Positions 10,471 through 22,237 are shown, numbered from the stretch's first letter. The stretch: DNA of 64,000 bases from Misgurnus anguillicaudatus (GCF_027580225.2 NC_073341.2:16800501-16864500); one strand, 5' to 3'. Program-made: numbers and translations. The notes: a model not told the origin generated them from the sequence alone.

Positions 10471-11929
10471 GAAGGTGCTGAGACACCTATTGTTTTTGTT
10501 AGTATTATTATTATTATTATTATTTTTCCCCAATGGGAGTCTATGGCAGCCCTATGAACCGTACATAGGAAAATGATGAAATTTGGCACAGTTGTAGAGA
10601 TGGTCATAAATAGTCATGTGACCAAAAATGGGGTCTTTAGCAGTAACTCTATAGCGCCACCAGTAGTCCAAAAATTCAATGTTCAAACTGTTATAATTGG
10701 TGAACTATTTGATCTATGAAAATTCTACTTAGTACACGTGATTGCTCTCATCCCGCTTATTGAATTTGATACTTTACAGTAAGACTCCACCCATTACAGT
10801 AGCGGCCATTTTGAAATGTACAGTATTTCGTTTTTTCGCTACTCCTCCTTCAAATGTGGTTCAATTCTTATGAGATTTGGCACAGATGATCTTTAGAGTG
10901 AGCCGCATAGAAATGACCGAACAGAATTTTGATTTTTTTCTTTGTTCAAAAGTAATAAATGCGCAAACTTAACGAGGTTGACGCAAAAATTGTTCTGAAG
11001 CTGTAGCTCGGTCATTCTTTGATCAATTGCAATGAAATTTGGTACACTTCATGTGGACCATGAACTTGGGGTCCATGCCAAATTTGGTGACAGCGCCACC
11101 TATGGGTCATGAGATAATAAAATAGGCTATTTTTGCCCATAACTTCTGAACTGTTTGTCAGAAAATTATGATCTTGATGTCTATGGATTGCTCACTTCAT
11201 GCCGCATCTGTCGATGTGAATTATGCCGTGTTTGACCAAACCGCCTGTCCGCCATTTTGAAATTTCAAATAAATTGTTATATTTTTTGAACTATTGGACA
11301 TATCCGCGCAAAAAATGGTAAGGACCTTCGACATGATATCCTGAAGGTACCTGGGAAGTCAGAGTACAGCGCCACCTAGGGGTTATAAACTATAACAGTT
11401 CTTATTGAACTGCTTATAACTTCTGAATACATTGTCTGATATACATTTTCTTTGTGAAATTGTATTCACTGTTTTATGCTGATCGCAACGATACCTTGTT
11501 TGTCATTTTCCAACATTATGTTCAGGTGTTATTGTAAGGCATATGGTAAATGATTTTTTCGCTACTCCTTTTACAAATTTTGTGTATTTTATGTCAGGTT
11601 CTGCTCGTATAATGTTTGGAGCAATCCGCACAGATGTGACCGAACAGATTTTTGATATTCTGTTCTCTTTCTTAGAAATACCACTCTAAAGTTTACCGTG
11701 CCTGTGACGTTGTCTATTTGTCATAGTAATAAATTAATGTGACTGTATATTACATTGTGTAGCATCACTATACATAATGGTCTGCTTGTCTTCAATTTCA
11801 CTTGAACTCATGTACATTGTATTTCTGTTATTTCTACTTCTGCTGTGTCAATTCTGCATCTTTGGTGATTGACATGTTAATCCTTTCAGCTCTCTAATCT
11901 CTTGTCTGCTGCCTCATGAACTGTGTCAA

Positions 11930-12531
11930 CTGAGTGGCGCATCTAGTTAAACCACATGCATTGAGATTCTGAGTTCCTGGGTTCGAATCCCACCTGAGTC
12001 ATGACGTTTTGTTCTTCCTAATCAATTCTTCTCAACCTGTCTGTAGTTCACATGTGTTCTATTTTTCCATGTGTGCTGTTGTTGCTCTGCATTGTGGTGC
12101 TTCTGCTGTGTCTTTCCTGCATCTTTGGTGATTGACATATGTTAATCCTTTCAGCTCTCTAATCTCTTGTCTGCTGCCTCATGAACTGTGTCAACTGAGT
12201 GGCGCATCTAGTTAAACCACATGCATTGAGATTCTGAGTTCCTGGGTTCGAATCCCACCTGAGTCATGACGTTTTGTTCTTCCTCATCAATTCTTCTCAA
12301 CCTGTCTGTAGTTCACATGTGTTCTATTTTTCCATGTTTGCTGTTGTTGCTCTGCATTGTGGTGCTTCTGCTGTGTCTTTCCTGCATCTTTGGTGATTGA
12401 CATATGTTAATCCTTTCAGCTCTCTAATCTCTTGTCTGCTGCCTCATGAACTGTGTCAACTGAGTGGCACATCTAGTTAAACCACATGCATTGAGATTCT
12501 GAGTTCCTGGGTTCGAATCCCACCTGAGTCA
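11930..12531 (+). repeat. Triple tandem of tRNA-like modules, U6
   Basis: Modules at 11930-12001, 12195-12266 and 12460-12531 share the B box 'gggttcgaatccc' and nearly identical flanks ('tgtcaactgagtggc', 'gacgttttgttcttcct'). Near identity over a 265-bp period indicates recent local amplification. Confidence 0.75.
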
Positions 12532-12632
12532 TGACGTTTTGTTCTTCCTCATCAATTCTTCTCAACCTGTCTGTAGTTCACATGTGTTCTATTTTTCCAT
12601 GTTTGCTGTTGTTGCTCTGCATTGTGGTGGTT

Positions 12633-12949
12633 CTTGCTGTGCTTTGTGTGCTTGCTGTGCTTTGTGTGCTTGCTGTGCTTTGTGTGCTTGCTGTGCTTTG
12701 TGTGCTTGCTGTGCTTTGTGTGCTGGTTGTGCTTTGTGAGCTTGCTGTGCTTTGTGTGCTTTGTGAGCTTGCTATGCTTTGTGTGCTTGCTGTGCTTTGT
12801 GTGGTTGCTGTGCTTTGTGAGCTTGCTGTGTTTTGTGTGCCTGCTGTGATTTGTGTGCTTGCTGTGCTTTGTGTGCTTGCTGTGCTTTGTGTGCTTGCTG
12901 TGCATTGTGAGCTTGCTGTGCTTTGTGTGCTTGCTGTGCTTTGTGTGCA
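12633..12949 (+). repeat. 18-bp minisatellite, U6 (about 17-18 copies)
   Basis: It opens with a run of nearly pure cttgctgtgctttgtgtg copies, more homogeneous than the U1 or U5 arrays. This suggests a recent local expansion within the array. Confidence 0.95.
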
Positions 12950-12995
12950 TTGCGCCGAAGGTGCTTGACCCCGTGTTGCTGCTTGCAGCTATATT

Positions 12996-14449
12996 GGTCA
13001 TTGTTTCTGTTAGTAAATTTTTCTTCCCCAATGGAAGTCTATGGCAGCCCTATGAACCGAATGTAAGAAAATGATGAAATTTTGCACAGTTGTAATGTTG
13101 GTCATAAATATTCATGTGGCCAAAAATGGAGTCTCTAGCAGTAACTCTATAGCGCCACCATCAGCTCAAATATTCAATGTTCAAATAGTTATAACTTGTG
13201 ATCCATTAGATCTATGAAAATTCTACTTAGTACACGTGATTGCTCTCATCCCGCTTATTGAATTTGATACTTTACAGTAAGACTCCTCCCATTACAGTAG
13301 CGGCAATTTTGAAATGTACAGTATTTTGTTTTTTCGCTACTCCTCCTTCAAATTTGGTTCAAATGTTATGAAATTTGGCACAGGTGATCTTTGGAGTGAG
13401 CCGCATAGAAATGACCGAACAGAATTTTGATTTTTTTCTTTATTCAAAAGTAATTAATGTGTGAACTTAACGAGGTTGACGCAAAATTGTTTCTGAAGCT
13501 GTATCTTGGTCATTCTTTGATCAATCGAAATTAAATTTGGTACACTTCATGTCGACCATGAACTGGGGGTCCATGCCAAATTTGGTGACAGCGCCACCTA
13601 TGGGTCATGAGATATGAAAAAAGGCTATTTTTGCACATAACTTCTGAATCGTTCGTCTGATATATATATTCTTTGTGAAATTAGTTTCACTGGTTTATGC
13701 CGATCGCAACGATACCTCGTTTATCATTTTCCAACATTCTGTTCATGTGTTATTGTAAGGCATATGGTAGATGATTTTTTCGCTACTCCTTTTAGAAATT
13801 TTGTTTATTTTATGCCAGGTTCTGCTCGTATAATGTTTGGAGCAATCCGCACAGAAATGACCGAACAGATTTTTGATATTTGGTTCTCTTTCTTAGATAT
13901 ACCGCTCCAAAATTGACCGTGCCTGTGACGTTGTCTATTCGGCCTAGTGAATTACTGTATATTACATTTTATAGCATTACTGTACAGAATGTTCTTCTTG
14001 TTTTCAATCTCATTTGAGCTTTTTGATTCTCATATACATATGTCAATGCTTGCATCTCTGTCAGCTCTGTCTGCTGTCCCATGAATTGTGTCAACTGAGT
14101 GGCATATCTGGTTAGTCACATGCAATGAGATTCTGAGTTCTTGGGTTCGAAACCCGCCTGAGGCAAGTATTAATTTGTTATATTAAAGTTTTGTTCTTTC
14201 TCACCTATTCTTCTCAACCTGTCTGTATTTCACATATGTTCTATTTTCATCATGTTTTCTATTGCTGCTCTGCACTGCAGTGGTTCTGATCTGTGATTGC
14301 TACGTTTTGGGTACTTGCTGGGCCTTGTGTTTTTGATTGGGTGCTCAATGCGCATTGGGTGATTGATACCTTCTATGTTGCTTGCTGTGCTTTGGGTGCT
14401 CATTTCGCTAAAGCTGCTTGGCCCCAAATCGCTGCTTGCAGCTATATTT
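12996..14449 (+). mobile_element. Array unit U7 (type C)
   Basis: It starts with the truncated 'ggtcattgtttctgttag' end. Its first half is nearly identical to U17 and to the flanks of the insertion in U24 ('ccaatggaagtctatgg', 'cgaatgtaagaaaatg'), and so gives an empty-site reference for that insertion. One tRNA-like module lies at 14095-14165. The 3' arm is 14413-14425. Confidence 0.7.
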
Positions 14450-14512
14450 AGGGGCCAAGCACCTATGGTGCTGTGGCACCTATTGTTTCTGTTAGTATTA
14501 TTATTATTATTT
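14450..14512 (+). mobile_element. Solo 5' end of an element (GGCC form)
   Basis: It begins aggggccaagcacc, with hairpin GCACC-TAT-GGTGC, and continues through 'ctattgtttctgttag' into ATT triplets. It then stops where another 5' end begins. This is the remnant expected if a later element inserted into its (ATT)n tract. Confidence 0.7.
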
Positions 14513-14570
14513 AGGGGCCAAGCCCGCAGGGCGGCAGGCCACTATTGCGTTTGATGGTTTTCTTATTATT
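14513..14570 (+). mobile_element. Solo 5' end of a related but different family
   Basis: It begins aggggccaagcccgcaggg. It has the same layout as the array element (GGGGCCAAGC, then a stem-NNN-stem hairpin, here GCCC-GCA-GGGC, then 'ctattg' and ATT triplets) but a different sequence. It is bounded on both sides by 5' ends of the main family. Confidence 0.6.
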
Positions 14571-14614
14571 AGGGGTCAAGCACCGAAGGTGCTGAGACAC
14601 CTATTGTTTTTGTT

Positions 14615-14616
<2 letters not shown>

Positions 14617-14650
<34 letters not shown>
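14617..14650 (+). repeat. (ATT)n microsatellite of U8
   Basis: Eleven or so ATT triplets directly after 'gttag', one of the longest tracts in the window. Confidence 0.9.
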
Positions 14651-16227
14651 TTTCCCCAATGGGAGTCTATGGCAGCCCTATGAACCGTACATAGGAAAAT
14701 GATGAAATTTGGCACAGTTGTAGAGGTGGTCATAAATAGTCATGTGACCAAAAATGGGGTCTTTAGCAGTAACTCTATAGCGCCACCAGTAGTCCAAAAA
14801 ATCAATGTTCGAACTGTTATAACTAATGATACATTTGAACTATGAAAATTCTACTTAGTACACGTGATTGCTCTCATCGTGCTTATTGAATTTGATACTT
14901 TACAGTAAGACTCCACCCATTACAGTAGCGGCCATTTTGAAATGTACAGTATTTCGTTTTTTCGCTACTCCTCCTTAAAATGCGGTTCAATTCTTATGAG
15001 ATTTGGCACAGATGATCTTTGGAGTGAGCTGCATAGAAATGACCGAACAGAATTTTGATATTGATCTTTGTTCAAAAGTAATAAATGCGCAAACTTAACG
15101 AGGTTGACGCAAAAATGGTTCTGAAGCTGTATCTCAGTCATTCTTTGATCAATTGAAATGAAATTTGGTACACTTCATGTGGACCATGAACTTGGGGTCC
15201 ATGCCAAATTTGGTGACAGCGCCACCTATGGGTCATGAGATAGAAAAATAGGCTATTATTGCCCATAACTTCTGAACTGTTTGTCAGAAAATTATGATCT
15301 TGATGTCTATGGATTGCTTACCTCATGCCGCATCTGTCGATGTGAATTATGCCGGGTTTGACCGAACCGCCTGTCCGCCATTTTGAAATTTCAAATAAAT
15401 TGTTATATTTTTTGAACTATTGGACATATCCGCGCAAAAAATGGTAAGGAGCTTCGACATGATGTCCTGAAGGTACATGGGAAGTCAGAGTACAGCGCTA
15501 CCTAGGGGTTATAAACTATAACAGTTCTTATTGAACTGCTTATAACTTCTGAATACATTGTCTGATATACATTTTCTTTGTGAAATTGTATTCACTGTTT
15601 TATGCCGATCGCAACGATACCTTGTTTGTCTTTTTCCAACATTATGTTCAGGTGTTATTGTAAGGCATATGGTAAATGATTTTTTCGCTACTCCTTTTAC
15701 AAATTTTGTGTATTTGATGTCAGGTTCTGCTCGTATAATGTTTGGAGCAATCCGCACAGATGTGACCGAACAGATTTTTGATATTCTGTTCTCTTTCTTA
15801 GAAATACCACTCTAAAGTTTACCGTGCCTGTGACGTTGTCTATTTGTCATAGTAATAAATTAATGTGACTGTATATTACATTGTATAGCATCACTATACA
15901 TAATGATCTGCTTGTCTTCATTTTCACTTGAACTAATGTACATTGTATTTCTGTTATTTCTACTTCTGCTGTGTCAATTCTGCATCTTTGGTGATTGACA
16001 TGTTAATCCTTTCAGCTCTCTAATCTCTTGTCTGCTGCCTCATGAACTGTGTAAACTGAGTGGCGCATCTAGTTAACCAATTGCATTTAGATTCTAAGTT
16101 CCTGTGTTCGAATCCCACCTGAGTCATGATGTTTTGTTCTTCCTCATCAATTCTTCTCAACCTGTCTGTAGTTCACATGTGTTCTATTTTTCCATGTTTG
16201 CTGTTGTTGCTCTGCATTATGGTGGTT

Positions 16228-16930
16228 CTTGCTGTGCTTTGTGAGCTTGCTGTGCTTTGTGTGCTTGCTGTGCTTTGTGAGCTTGCTATGCTTTGTGTGC
16301 TTGCTGTGCTTTGTGTGCTTTGTGAGCTTGCTGTGCTTTGTGTGCCTGCTGTGATTTGTGTAATTGCTGTGCTTGCTGTGCTTTGTGTGCTTGCTGTGCT
16401 TTGTGTGCTTGCTGTGCTTTGTGTGCTTGCTGTGCTTTGTGTGCTTGCTGTTCTTTGTGAGCTTGCTGTGCTTTGTGTGCCTGCTGTGATTTGTGTAATT
16501 GCTGTGCTTTGTGTGCTTGCTGTGCATTGTGAGCTTGCTGTGCTTGCTGTGCTTTGTGTGCTTTGTGTGCTTGCTGTGCTTTGTGAGCTTGCTGTGCTTT
16601 GTGTGCCTGCTGTGATTTGTGTAATTGCTGTGCTTGCTGTGCTTTGTGTGCTTTGTGTGCTTGCTGTGCTTTGTGTGCTTGCTGTGCTTTGTGTGCTTGC
16701 TGTTCTTTGTGAGCTTGCTGTGCTTTGTGTGCCTGCTGTGATTTGTGTAATTGCTGTGCTTTGTGTGCTTGCTGTGCATTGTGAGCTTGCTGTGCTTTGT
16801 GTGCTTGCTGTGCTTTGTGTGCTTGCTGTGCTTTGTGAGCTTGCTGTGCTTTGTGTGCCTGCTGTGCTTTGTGTGCTTGCTGTGCATTGTGAGCTTGCTG
16901 TGCTTTGTGTGCTTGCTGTGCTGTGTGTGC
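16228..16930 (+). repeat. 18-bp minisatellite, U8 (about 39 copies)
   Basis: About 0.7 kb. It contains 12-bp and 6-bp-shifted joins (such as 'tgctgtgcttgctgtg' and 'gtgctttgtgtgctttg') that keep phase in threes. Large blocks recur within it, for example the stretch with 'cctgctgtgatttgtgtaat', showing higher-order duplication. Open frames: + 16126-16950, - 16147-16932. Confidence 0.95.
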
Positions 16931-16941
16931 ATTGCGCCGAA

Positions 16942-16992
16942 GGTGCTTGACCCCGTGTTGCTGCTTGCAGCTATATTTAGGGGTCAAGCACC
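16942..16992 (+). repeat. Inverted-repeat junction U8/U9, perfect arms
   Basis: ggtgcttgacccc (16942-16954) against ggggtcaagcacc (16980-16992), all 13 bp paired, with gctgcttgcagc between. Confidence 0.9.
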
Positions 16993-18463
16993 GAAGGTGC
17001 TGAGACACCTATTGGAATTGTTAGTATTATTATTATTATTATTATCGTCCCATGGGAGTCTATGGCAGCCCTATGAACCGTACATAGGAAAATGATGAAA
17101 TTTGGCACAGTTGTAGAGGTGGTCATAAATAGTCATGTGACCAAAAATGGGGTCTCTAGCAATAACTCTATAGCGCCACCAGCAGTGCAAAAAATCAATG
17201 TTCAAACTGTTATAAATAGTGAACCATTTGATCTATGAAAATTCTACTTAGTACACGTGATTGCTCTCATCCCGCTTATTGAATTTGATACTTTACAGTA
17301 AGACTCCACCCATTACAGTAACGGCCATTTTGAAATGTACAGTATTTTGTTTTTTCGCTACTCCTCCTTCAAATGTGGTTCAATTCTTATGAGATTTGGC
17401 ACAAGTGATCTTTGGAGTGAGCCGCATAGAAATGACTGAACAGAATTTTGATATTCATCTTTGTTCAAAAGTAATAAATGCGCAAACTTAACGAGGTTGA
17501 CGCAAAAATGGTTCTGAAGCTGTAGCTTGGTCATTCTTTGATCAATTGAAATGAAATTTGGTACACTTCATGTGGACCATGAACTTGGGGTTCATGCCAA
17601 ATTTGGTGACAGCGCCACCTATGGGTAATGAGATAGGAAAATAGGCTATTTTTGCCCATAACTTCTGAACTGTTTGTCAGAAAATTATGATCTTGATGTC
17701 TATGGATTGCTTACCTCATGCCGCATCTGTCGATATGTATTATGCCGGGTTTGACCAAACCGCCTGTCCGCCATTTTGAAATTTCACATAAATTGTTATA
17801 TTTTTTGAACTATTCGAGATATCCGCGCAAAAATTGGTAAGAAACTTTGACATGATGTCCTGAAGTTACCTGGGAAGTCAGAGTACAGCGCCACCTATGG
17901 GTTATAAACTATAACAATTCTTATTGATATTATACTGTTATCTCTTTTCTGCTGCCCAATGAACTGTGTCAACTGAGTGGTGCAACTAGTTAATCATATG
18001 CATTGAGATTCTGAGTTCCTGGGTTCAAATCCCACCTGAGTCATGACGTTTTGTTCTTCCTCATCAATTCTTCTCAACCTGTCTGTAGTTCACATGTGTT
18101 CTATTTTTCCATGTTTGCTGTTGTTGCTCTGCATTATGGTGGTTCTTGCTGTGCTTTGTGAGCTTGCTGTGCTTTGTGAGCTTGCTGTGCTTTGTGTGCT
18201 TGCTGTGCTATGTGAGCTTGCTATGCTTTGTGTGCTTGCTGTGCTTTGTGTGCTTGCTGTGCTTTGTGAGCTTGCTGTGCTTTGTGTGCATGCTGTGATT
18301 TGTGTAATTGCTGTGCTTTGTGTGCTTGCTGTGCTTTGTGTGCCTGCTGTGCTTTGTGTGCTTGCTGTGCATTGTGAGCTTGCTGTGCTTTGTGTGCTTG
18401 CTGTGCTTTGTGTGCATTGCGCCGAAGGTGCTTGACCCCGTGTTGCTGCTTGCAGCTATATTT
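16979..18463 (+). mobile_element. Array unit U9 (type A with internal deletion)
   Basis: It has an intact 5' end and the leader '(ATT)n-atcgtcccatggg', shared only with U23. After 'ataacaattcttattgat' near 17925 it jumps to 'tctcttttctgctgcccaat', so the last third of the body is missing. The tRNA-like module is at 17973-18043 and the minisatellite at 18145-18417. The 3' arm ggtgcttgacccc lies near 18428. Confidence 0.7.
18145..18417 (+). repeat. 18-bp minisatellite, U9 (about 15 copies)
   Basis: One of the shortest complete arrays. It keeps the same opening ('gcattatggtggttcttgct') and closing ('gtgcattgcgccgaagg') boundaries as the longer ones. Confidence 0.95.
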
Positions 18464-18486
18464 ATTATTATTATTATTATTATTAT
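18462..18486 (+). repeat. (ATT)n directly abutting the 3' end of U9
   Basis: The 3' end ctatattt of U9 runs straight into ATT triplets and then a type D body. This is the headless configuration expected downstream of a nested insertion. Confidence 0.85.
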
Positions 18487-18980
18487 ATTTCTTCTTCCCC
18501 AATGGGAGTCTATGGCAGCCCCATGAACCGTACATAGGAAAATGAAACAAATTTGGCACACTTGTAGTGGTGGTCCTAAATAGTCATGTGACCAACTATG
18601 GGGTCTCTAGCATTAACTCTATAGCGCCACCAACACTTCAAAAATTCAATATTCAAATGGTTATAACTGTAGAATCATTTGATCAACAAAAACTCTACCT
18701 ACTACATCTGATTCCTCTCCTCACACTCATTACACTGACCACCTTACATTAAGACTCCACCCATTACGGTAGCGGCCATTTTGAAAAGTACAGTATTTAG
18801 TTTTTTCGCTACTACTTTTGCAGCGTTCATTGCATTGTTACTCAATTTGGCAGAGAGAATCTTTGGACCGAGCCGCAGAGAAATGACCGAACAGAATTTT
18901 GATTTTTATCTTTGTTCAAAAGTAATAATTGCGTACATTTATCGATGTCGACCCAAAATTCGTTCTGAGTCATTATCTCG
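18464..18980 (+). mobile_element. Truncated array unit U10 (type D)
   Basis: A headless type D copy ('gaaaatgaaacaaatttgg') that breaks off after 'cattatctcg' and is followed at once by another type D start. It matches the first 0.5 kb of U11 with few differences, so the 507-bp period is a local tandem duplication. Confidence 0.7.
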
Positions 18981-20565
18981 TTATTATTATATTTCTTCTT
19001 CCCCAATGGGAGTCTATGGCAGCCCTATGAACCGTACATAGGAAAATGAAACAAATTTGGCACACTCGTAGTGGTGGTCCTAAATAGTCATGTGACCAAC
19101 TATGGGGTCTCTAGCATTAACTCTATAGCGCCACCAAGACTTCAAAAATTCAATATTCAAATGGTTATAACTGTAGAATCATTTGATCAACAAAAACTCT
19201 ACCTAGTACATCTGATTCCTCTCCTCACGCTCATTACAATGACCACCTTACATTAAGACTCCACCCATTACAGTAGCGGCCATTTTGAAAAGTACAGTAT
19301 TTTGTTTTTTCGCTACTACTTTTGCAGCGTTAATTGCATTGTTACGCAATTTGGCACAGATAATCTTTGAACTGAGCCGCAGAGAAATGACCGAACAGAA
19401 TTTTGATTTTTATCTTTGTTCAAAAGTAATAAATGCATACATTTATCGATGTCGACCCAAAATTCGTTCTGAGTCATTATCTCGGCCATTCTTTGATCAA
19501 TTGAAATGAAACTTGGTACCCTTCATAAGGACCATGCACTGGGGTACCATGCCAAATTTGAGGACAGCGCCACCTATGGGTCATGAGATATGAAAAATGG
19601 CTATTTTTGCCCATAACTATTGAAATGTTTGATAGAAAATTATGATCTTAGTGTCTATGGATTCCTTGGTTCATGACCAATCTGTCGATATATATTATGC
19701 CGGAAATGACCAAACCGCCTGTCCACTATTTTGAATTTTGTTTTGAATTGGGATAACTACTATTCTATATAATGTATCGGCACAAAAATCGGTAGGAAGC
19801 ATCGGTATGATGTCCTGAAGGTACCTGGGAAATCTGAAGACAGCGCCACCTAGGGTTCATAAACTATATAAAACAGCCCATAACTTCTGAAAACTTTGTC
19901 TGATATTCATTTTCTTTGTGAATTTTTATTCACTGGTTTATGTCGATTGCAACGATATCTCATTTGTCAGTTTTCAACATTCTGTTCATATCTTACTTCA
20001 TAGCATATGTGAAGTAGTTTTTTCGCTACTACTTTTGCAAATTAAGTCTATTTTATGCCAGGCTGTGCTCACATAACCTTTGGAGCAATCCGCACAGAAA
20101 TGACCGAACACATTTTTGATATTCTCTGCCATTCCCGAGAAATACCTGTCCAAAGTTGACTGTCCCTGTGACATTGTCTATTTGTCATATTAAATTATTA
20201 TGACTATAATATTATAACATGTTGTGCATTCCTATACAACATGTTTTTCTTGAATTAAACTTTAACTCTTCTCACTTAAACTATCTGATTCTCATATAAA
20301 TTGTAATTTTGTTATTTCTGCTCTGCAATGTCATGTCTGCACCTTCCTTCCTCCATTTGAATGCTTGCAGCTCTGAAAACCTTGGCAAGTTACACTGCCT
20401 GTGTAGCTCAGTTTACTAAATTGCATGCATCAAAACTCAGAGGTTAAGGGTTCGAATCCCGTCTGATGCATGTGTTATGTTTTTCTATTAATATTTGTTT
20501 TGAGTTTATTCTCACCTATTATTCTCAACCAGTCTGTTTTCCATGTTCTGCACGGCTTGCAATTT
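18981..20565 (+). mobile_element. Array unit U11 (type D)
   Basis: A diverged subfamily with 'gaaacaaatttggcacac', 'gaagacagcgccacctaggg' and 'ctactacttttgca'. The tRNA-like segment is at 20397-20470. The 3' end is decayed: 'cacggcttgcaatttggtgg' occupies the place of gctgcttgcagc-tatattt-agggg. Confidence 0.65.
20397..20470 (+). repeat. tRNA-like segment, type D form
   Basis: It reads gcctgtg-ta-gctcag, with a canonical-looking A box (tagctcagttta) and a B box in 'gggttcgaatcccg', and ends ctgatgca. Only part of the acceptor stem pairs, so it is a tRNA relic with potentially usable Pol III boxes rather than a tRNA gene. Confidence 0.6.
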
Positions 20566-21890
20566 GGTGGCCAAGCATCATCACCAGTTCAAAAATGCAG
20601 TAGCGGCCATTTTGAAAAGTACAGTATTCAGTTTTTTTGCTACTACTTTTGCAGTGTTTGTTGAATTGTTACACAATTTGGCTCAGATTATCTTTGGACT
20701 GAGCCACATAGAAATGACCAAACAGAATTTTGATTTTTATCTTTGTTCAAAAGAAATAATTGCGTACATTTATCGATGTCGACCCAAAATTCGTTCTGAG
20801 TCATTATCTTGGTCATTCTTTGATCAATTGAAATGAAACTTGGTACCCTTCATAAGGACCATGAACTGGGGTATCATGCCAAATTTGAGGACAGCGCCAC
20901 CTATGGGTCATGAGACATGAAAAATGGCTATTTTTGCCCATAACTATTGAAATGTTTGATAGAAAATTATGATCTTAGTGTCTATGGAGTCCTTGGCTCA
21001 TGACCAATCTGTCGATATATATTATGCCGGAAATGACCAAACCGCCTGTCCACTATTTTGAATTTTGTTTTAAATTGGGATAACTATTATTCTGTATAAT
21101 GTATCGGCCCAAAAATCGGTAGGAAGCATCGGTATGATGTCCTGAAGGTACCTGGGAAATCTGAAGACAGCGCCACATAGGGTTCATAAACTATATAAAA
21201 CAGCCCATAACTTCTGAAAACTTGGTCTGATATTCATTTTCTTTGTGAATTTTTATTCACTGGTTTATGTCAATTGCAACGATATATCATTTGTCAGTTT
21301 TCAACATTCTGTTCATATCTTATTTCATAGCATATGTGAAGTAGTTTTTTTCGCTACTACTTTTGCAAATTAAGTCTATTTTATGCCAGGCTCTGCTCAC
21401 ATAAACTTTGGAGCAATCCGCACAGAAATCCGAACACATTTTTGATATTCTCTGCCATTCCCGAGAAATACCTGTCCAAAGTTGACTGTCCCTGTGACAT
21501 TGTCTCTTCGTCATATTAAATTATTATGACTGCATTATAACATGTTGTGCATTCCTATACAACATGTTTTTCTTGACTTAAACTTTAACTCTTCTCACTT
21601 AAACTATCTGATTCTCATATAAATTGTAATTTTGTTATTTCTGCTCTGCAATGTCATGTCTGCACCTTCCTTCCTCCATTTGAATGCTTGCAGCTCTGAA
21701 AACCTTGGCTAGCTACACTGCCTGTGTAGCTCAGTCTATTAAATCGCATGCATCAAGACTCAGAGGTTAAGGGTTCGAATCCCGTCTGATGCATGTGTTA
21801 TGTTTTTCTATTAATATTTGTTTTGAGTTTATTCTCACCTATTATTCTCAACCAGTCTGTTTTCCATGTTCTGCACGGCTTGCAGTAATT
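20566..21890 (+). mobile_element. Array unit U11b (type D, lacks first part of body)
   Basis: It begins at 'tggtggccaagcatcatcac', a decayed version of the ggggccaagcacc end, and joins the body directly at 'gcagtagcggccattttg'. The tRNA-like segment is at 21720-21793. It is a tandem copy of U11 sequence with a period of about 1.32 kb. It is absent from the related locus at 61859-64000, where U33 runs directly into the U11c equivalent. Confidence 0.65.
21720..21793 (+). repeat. tRNA-like segment, type D, copy 2
   Basis: gcctgtg-ta-gctcagtctatt, then B box gggttcgaatcccg and end ctgatgca. Both Pol III boxes are intact by eye. Confidence 0.6.
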
Positions 21891-22164
21891 TGGTGGCCAA
21901 GCATCATCGCCAGTTCAAAAATGCAGTAGCGGCCATTTTGAAAAGTACAGTTTTCAGTTTTTTTGCTACTACTTTTGCAGTGTTTGTTGAATTGTTACAC
22001 AATTTGGCTCAGATAATCTTTGGACCGAGCCACATAGAAATGACCAAACAGAATTTTGATATTTATCTTTGTTCAAAAGTAATACATTTGTCAACAGGAA
22101 TAACTTTTAAACCATTTAATCAACTAAACTTCTACAGAGTATATTTGATGGGGTAATCTATGCC

Positions 22165-22237
22165 TTCCTAGTAGCTCAACCAAATGCGTGATGGGCATGA
22201 AATCCAGAGGTTGCAGGTTCAAATCCAGCGTAGGGCA
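22165..22237 (+). repeat. tRNA-like segment (tagctcaacc form) 1
   Basis: ttcctag-ta-gctcaaccaaatg, then B box 'aggttcaaatcc' and end tagggca. It repeats about 246 bp downstream in a better preserved form. Confidence 0.55.

Larger units (their letters stand above)
10457..12995 (+). mobile_element. Array unit U6 (type A, three tRNA-like modules)
   Basis: It has an intact 5' end and (ATT)n near 10502-10525. It has three tandem tRNA-like modules, 11930-12001, 12195-12266 and 12460-12531, with a period of about 265 bp. The minisatellite is at 12633-12949. The 3' arm ggtgcttgacccc near 12960 matches its own 5' end perfectly. Confidence 0.75.
14571..16978 (+). mobile_element. Array unit U8 (type A)
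   Basis: It has an intact 5' end and a long (ATT)n at 14617-14650. One tRNA-like module lies at 16056-16126, with a B box damaged at one base (ctgtgttcg). The minisatellite, 16228-16930, is the third longest in the window. The 3' arm at 16942-16954 (ggtgcttgacccc) matches its own 5' end perfectly. Confidence 0.75.
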
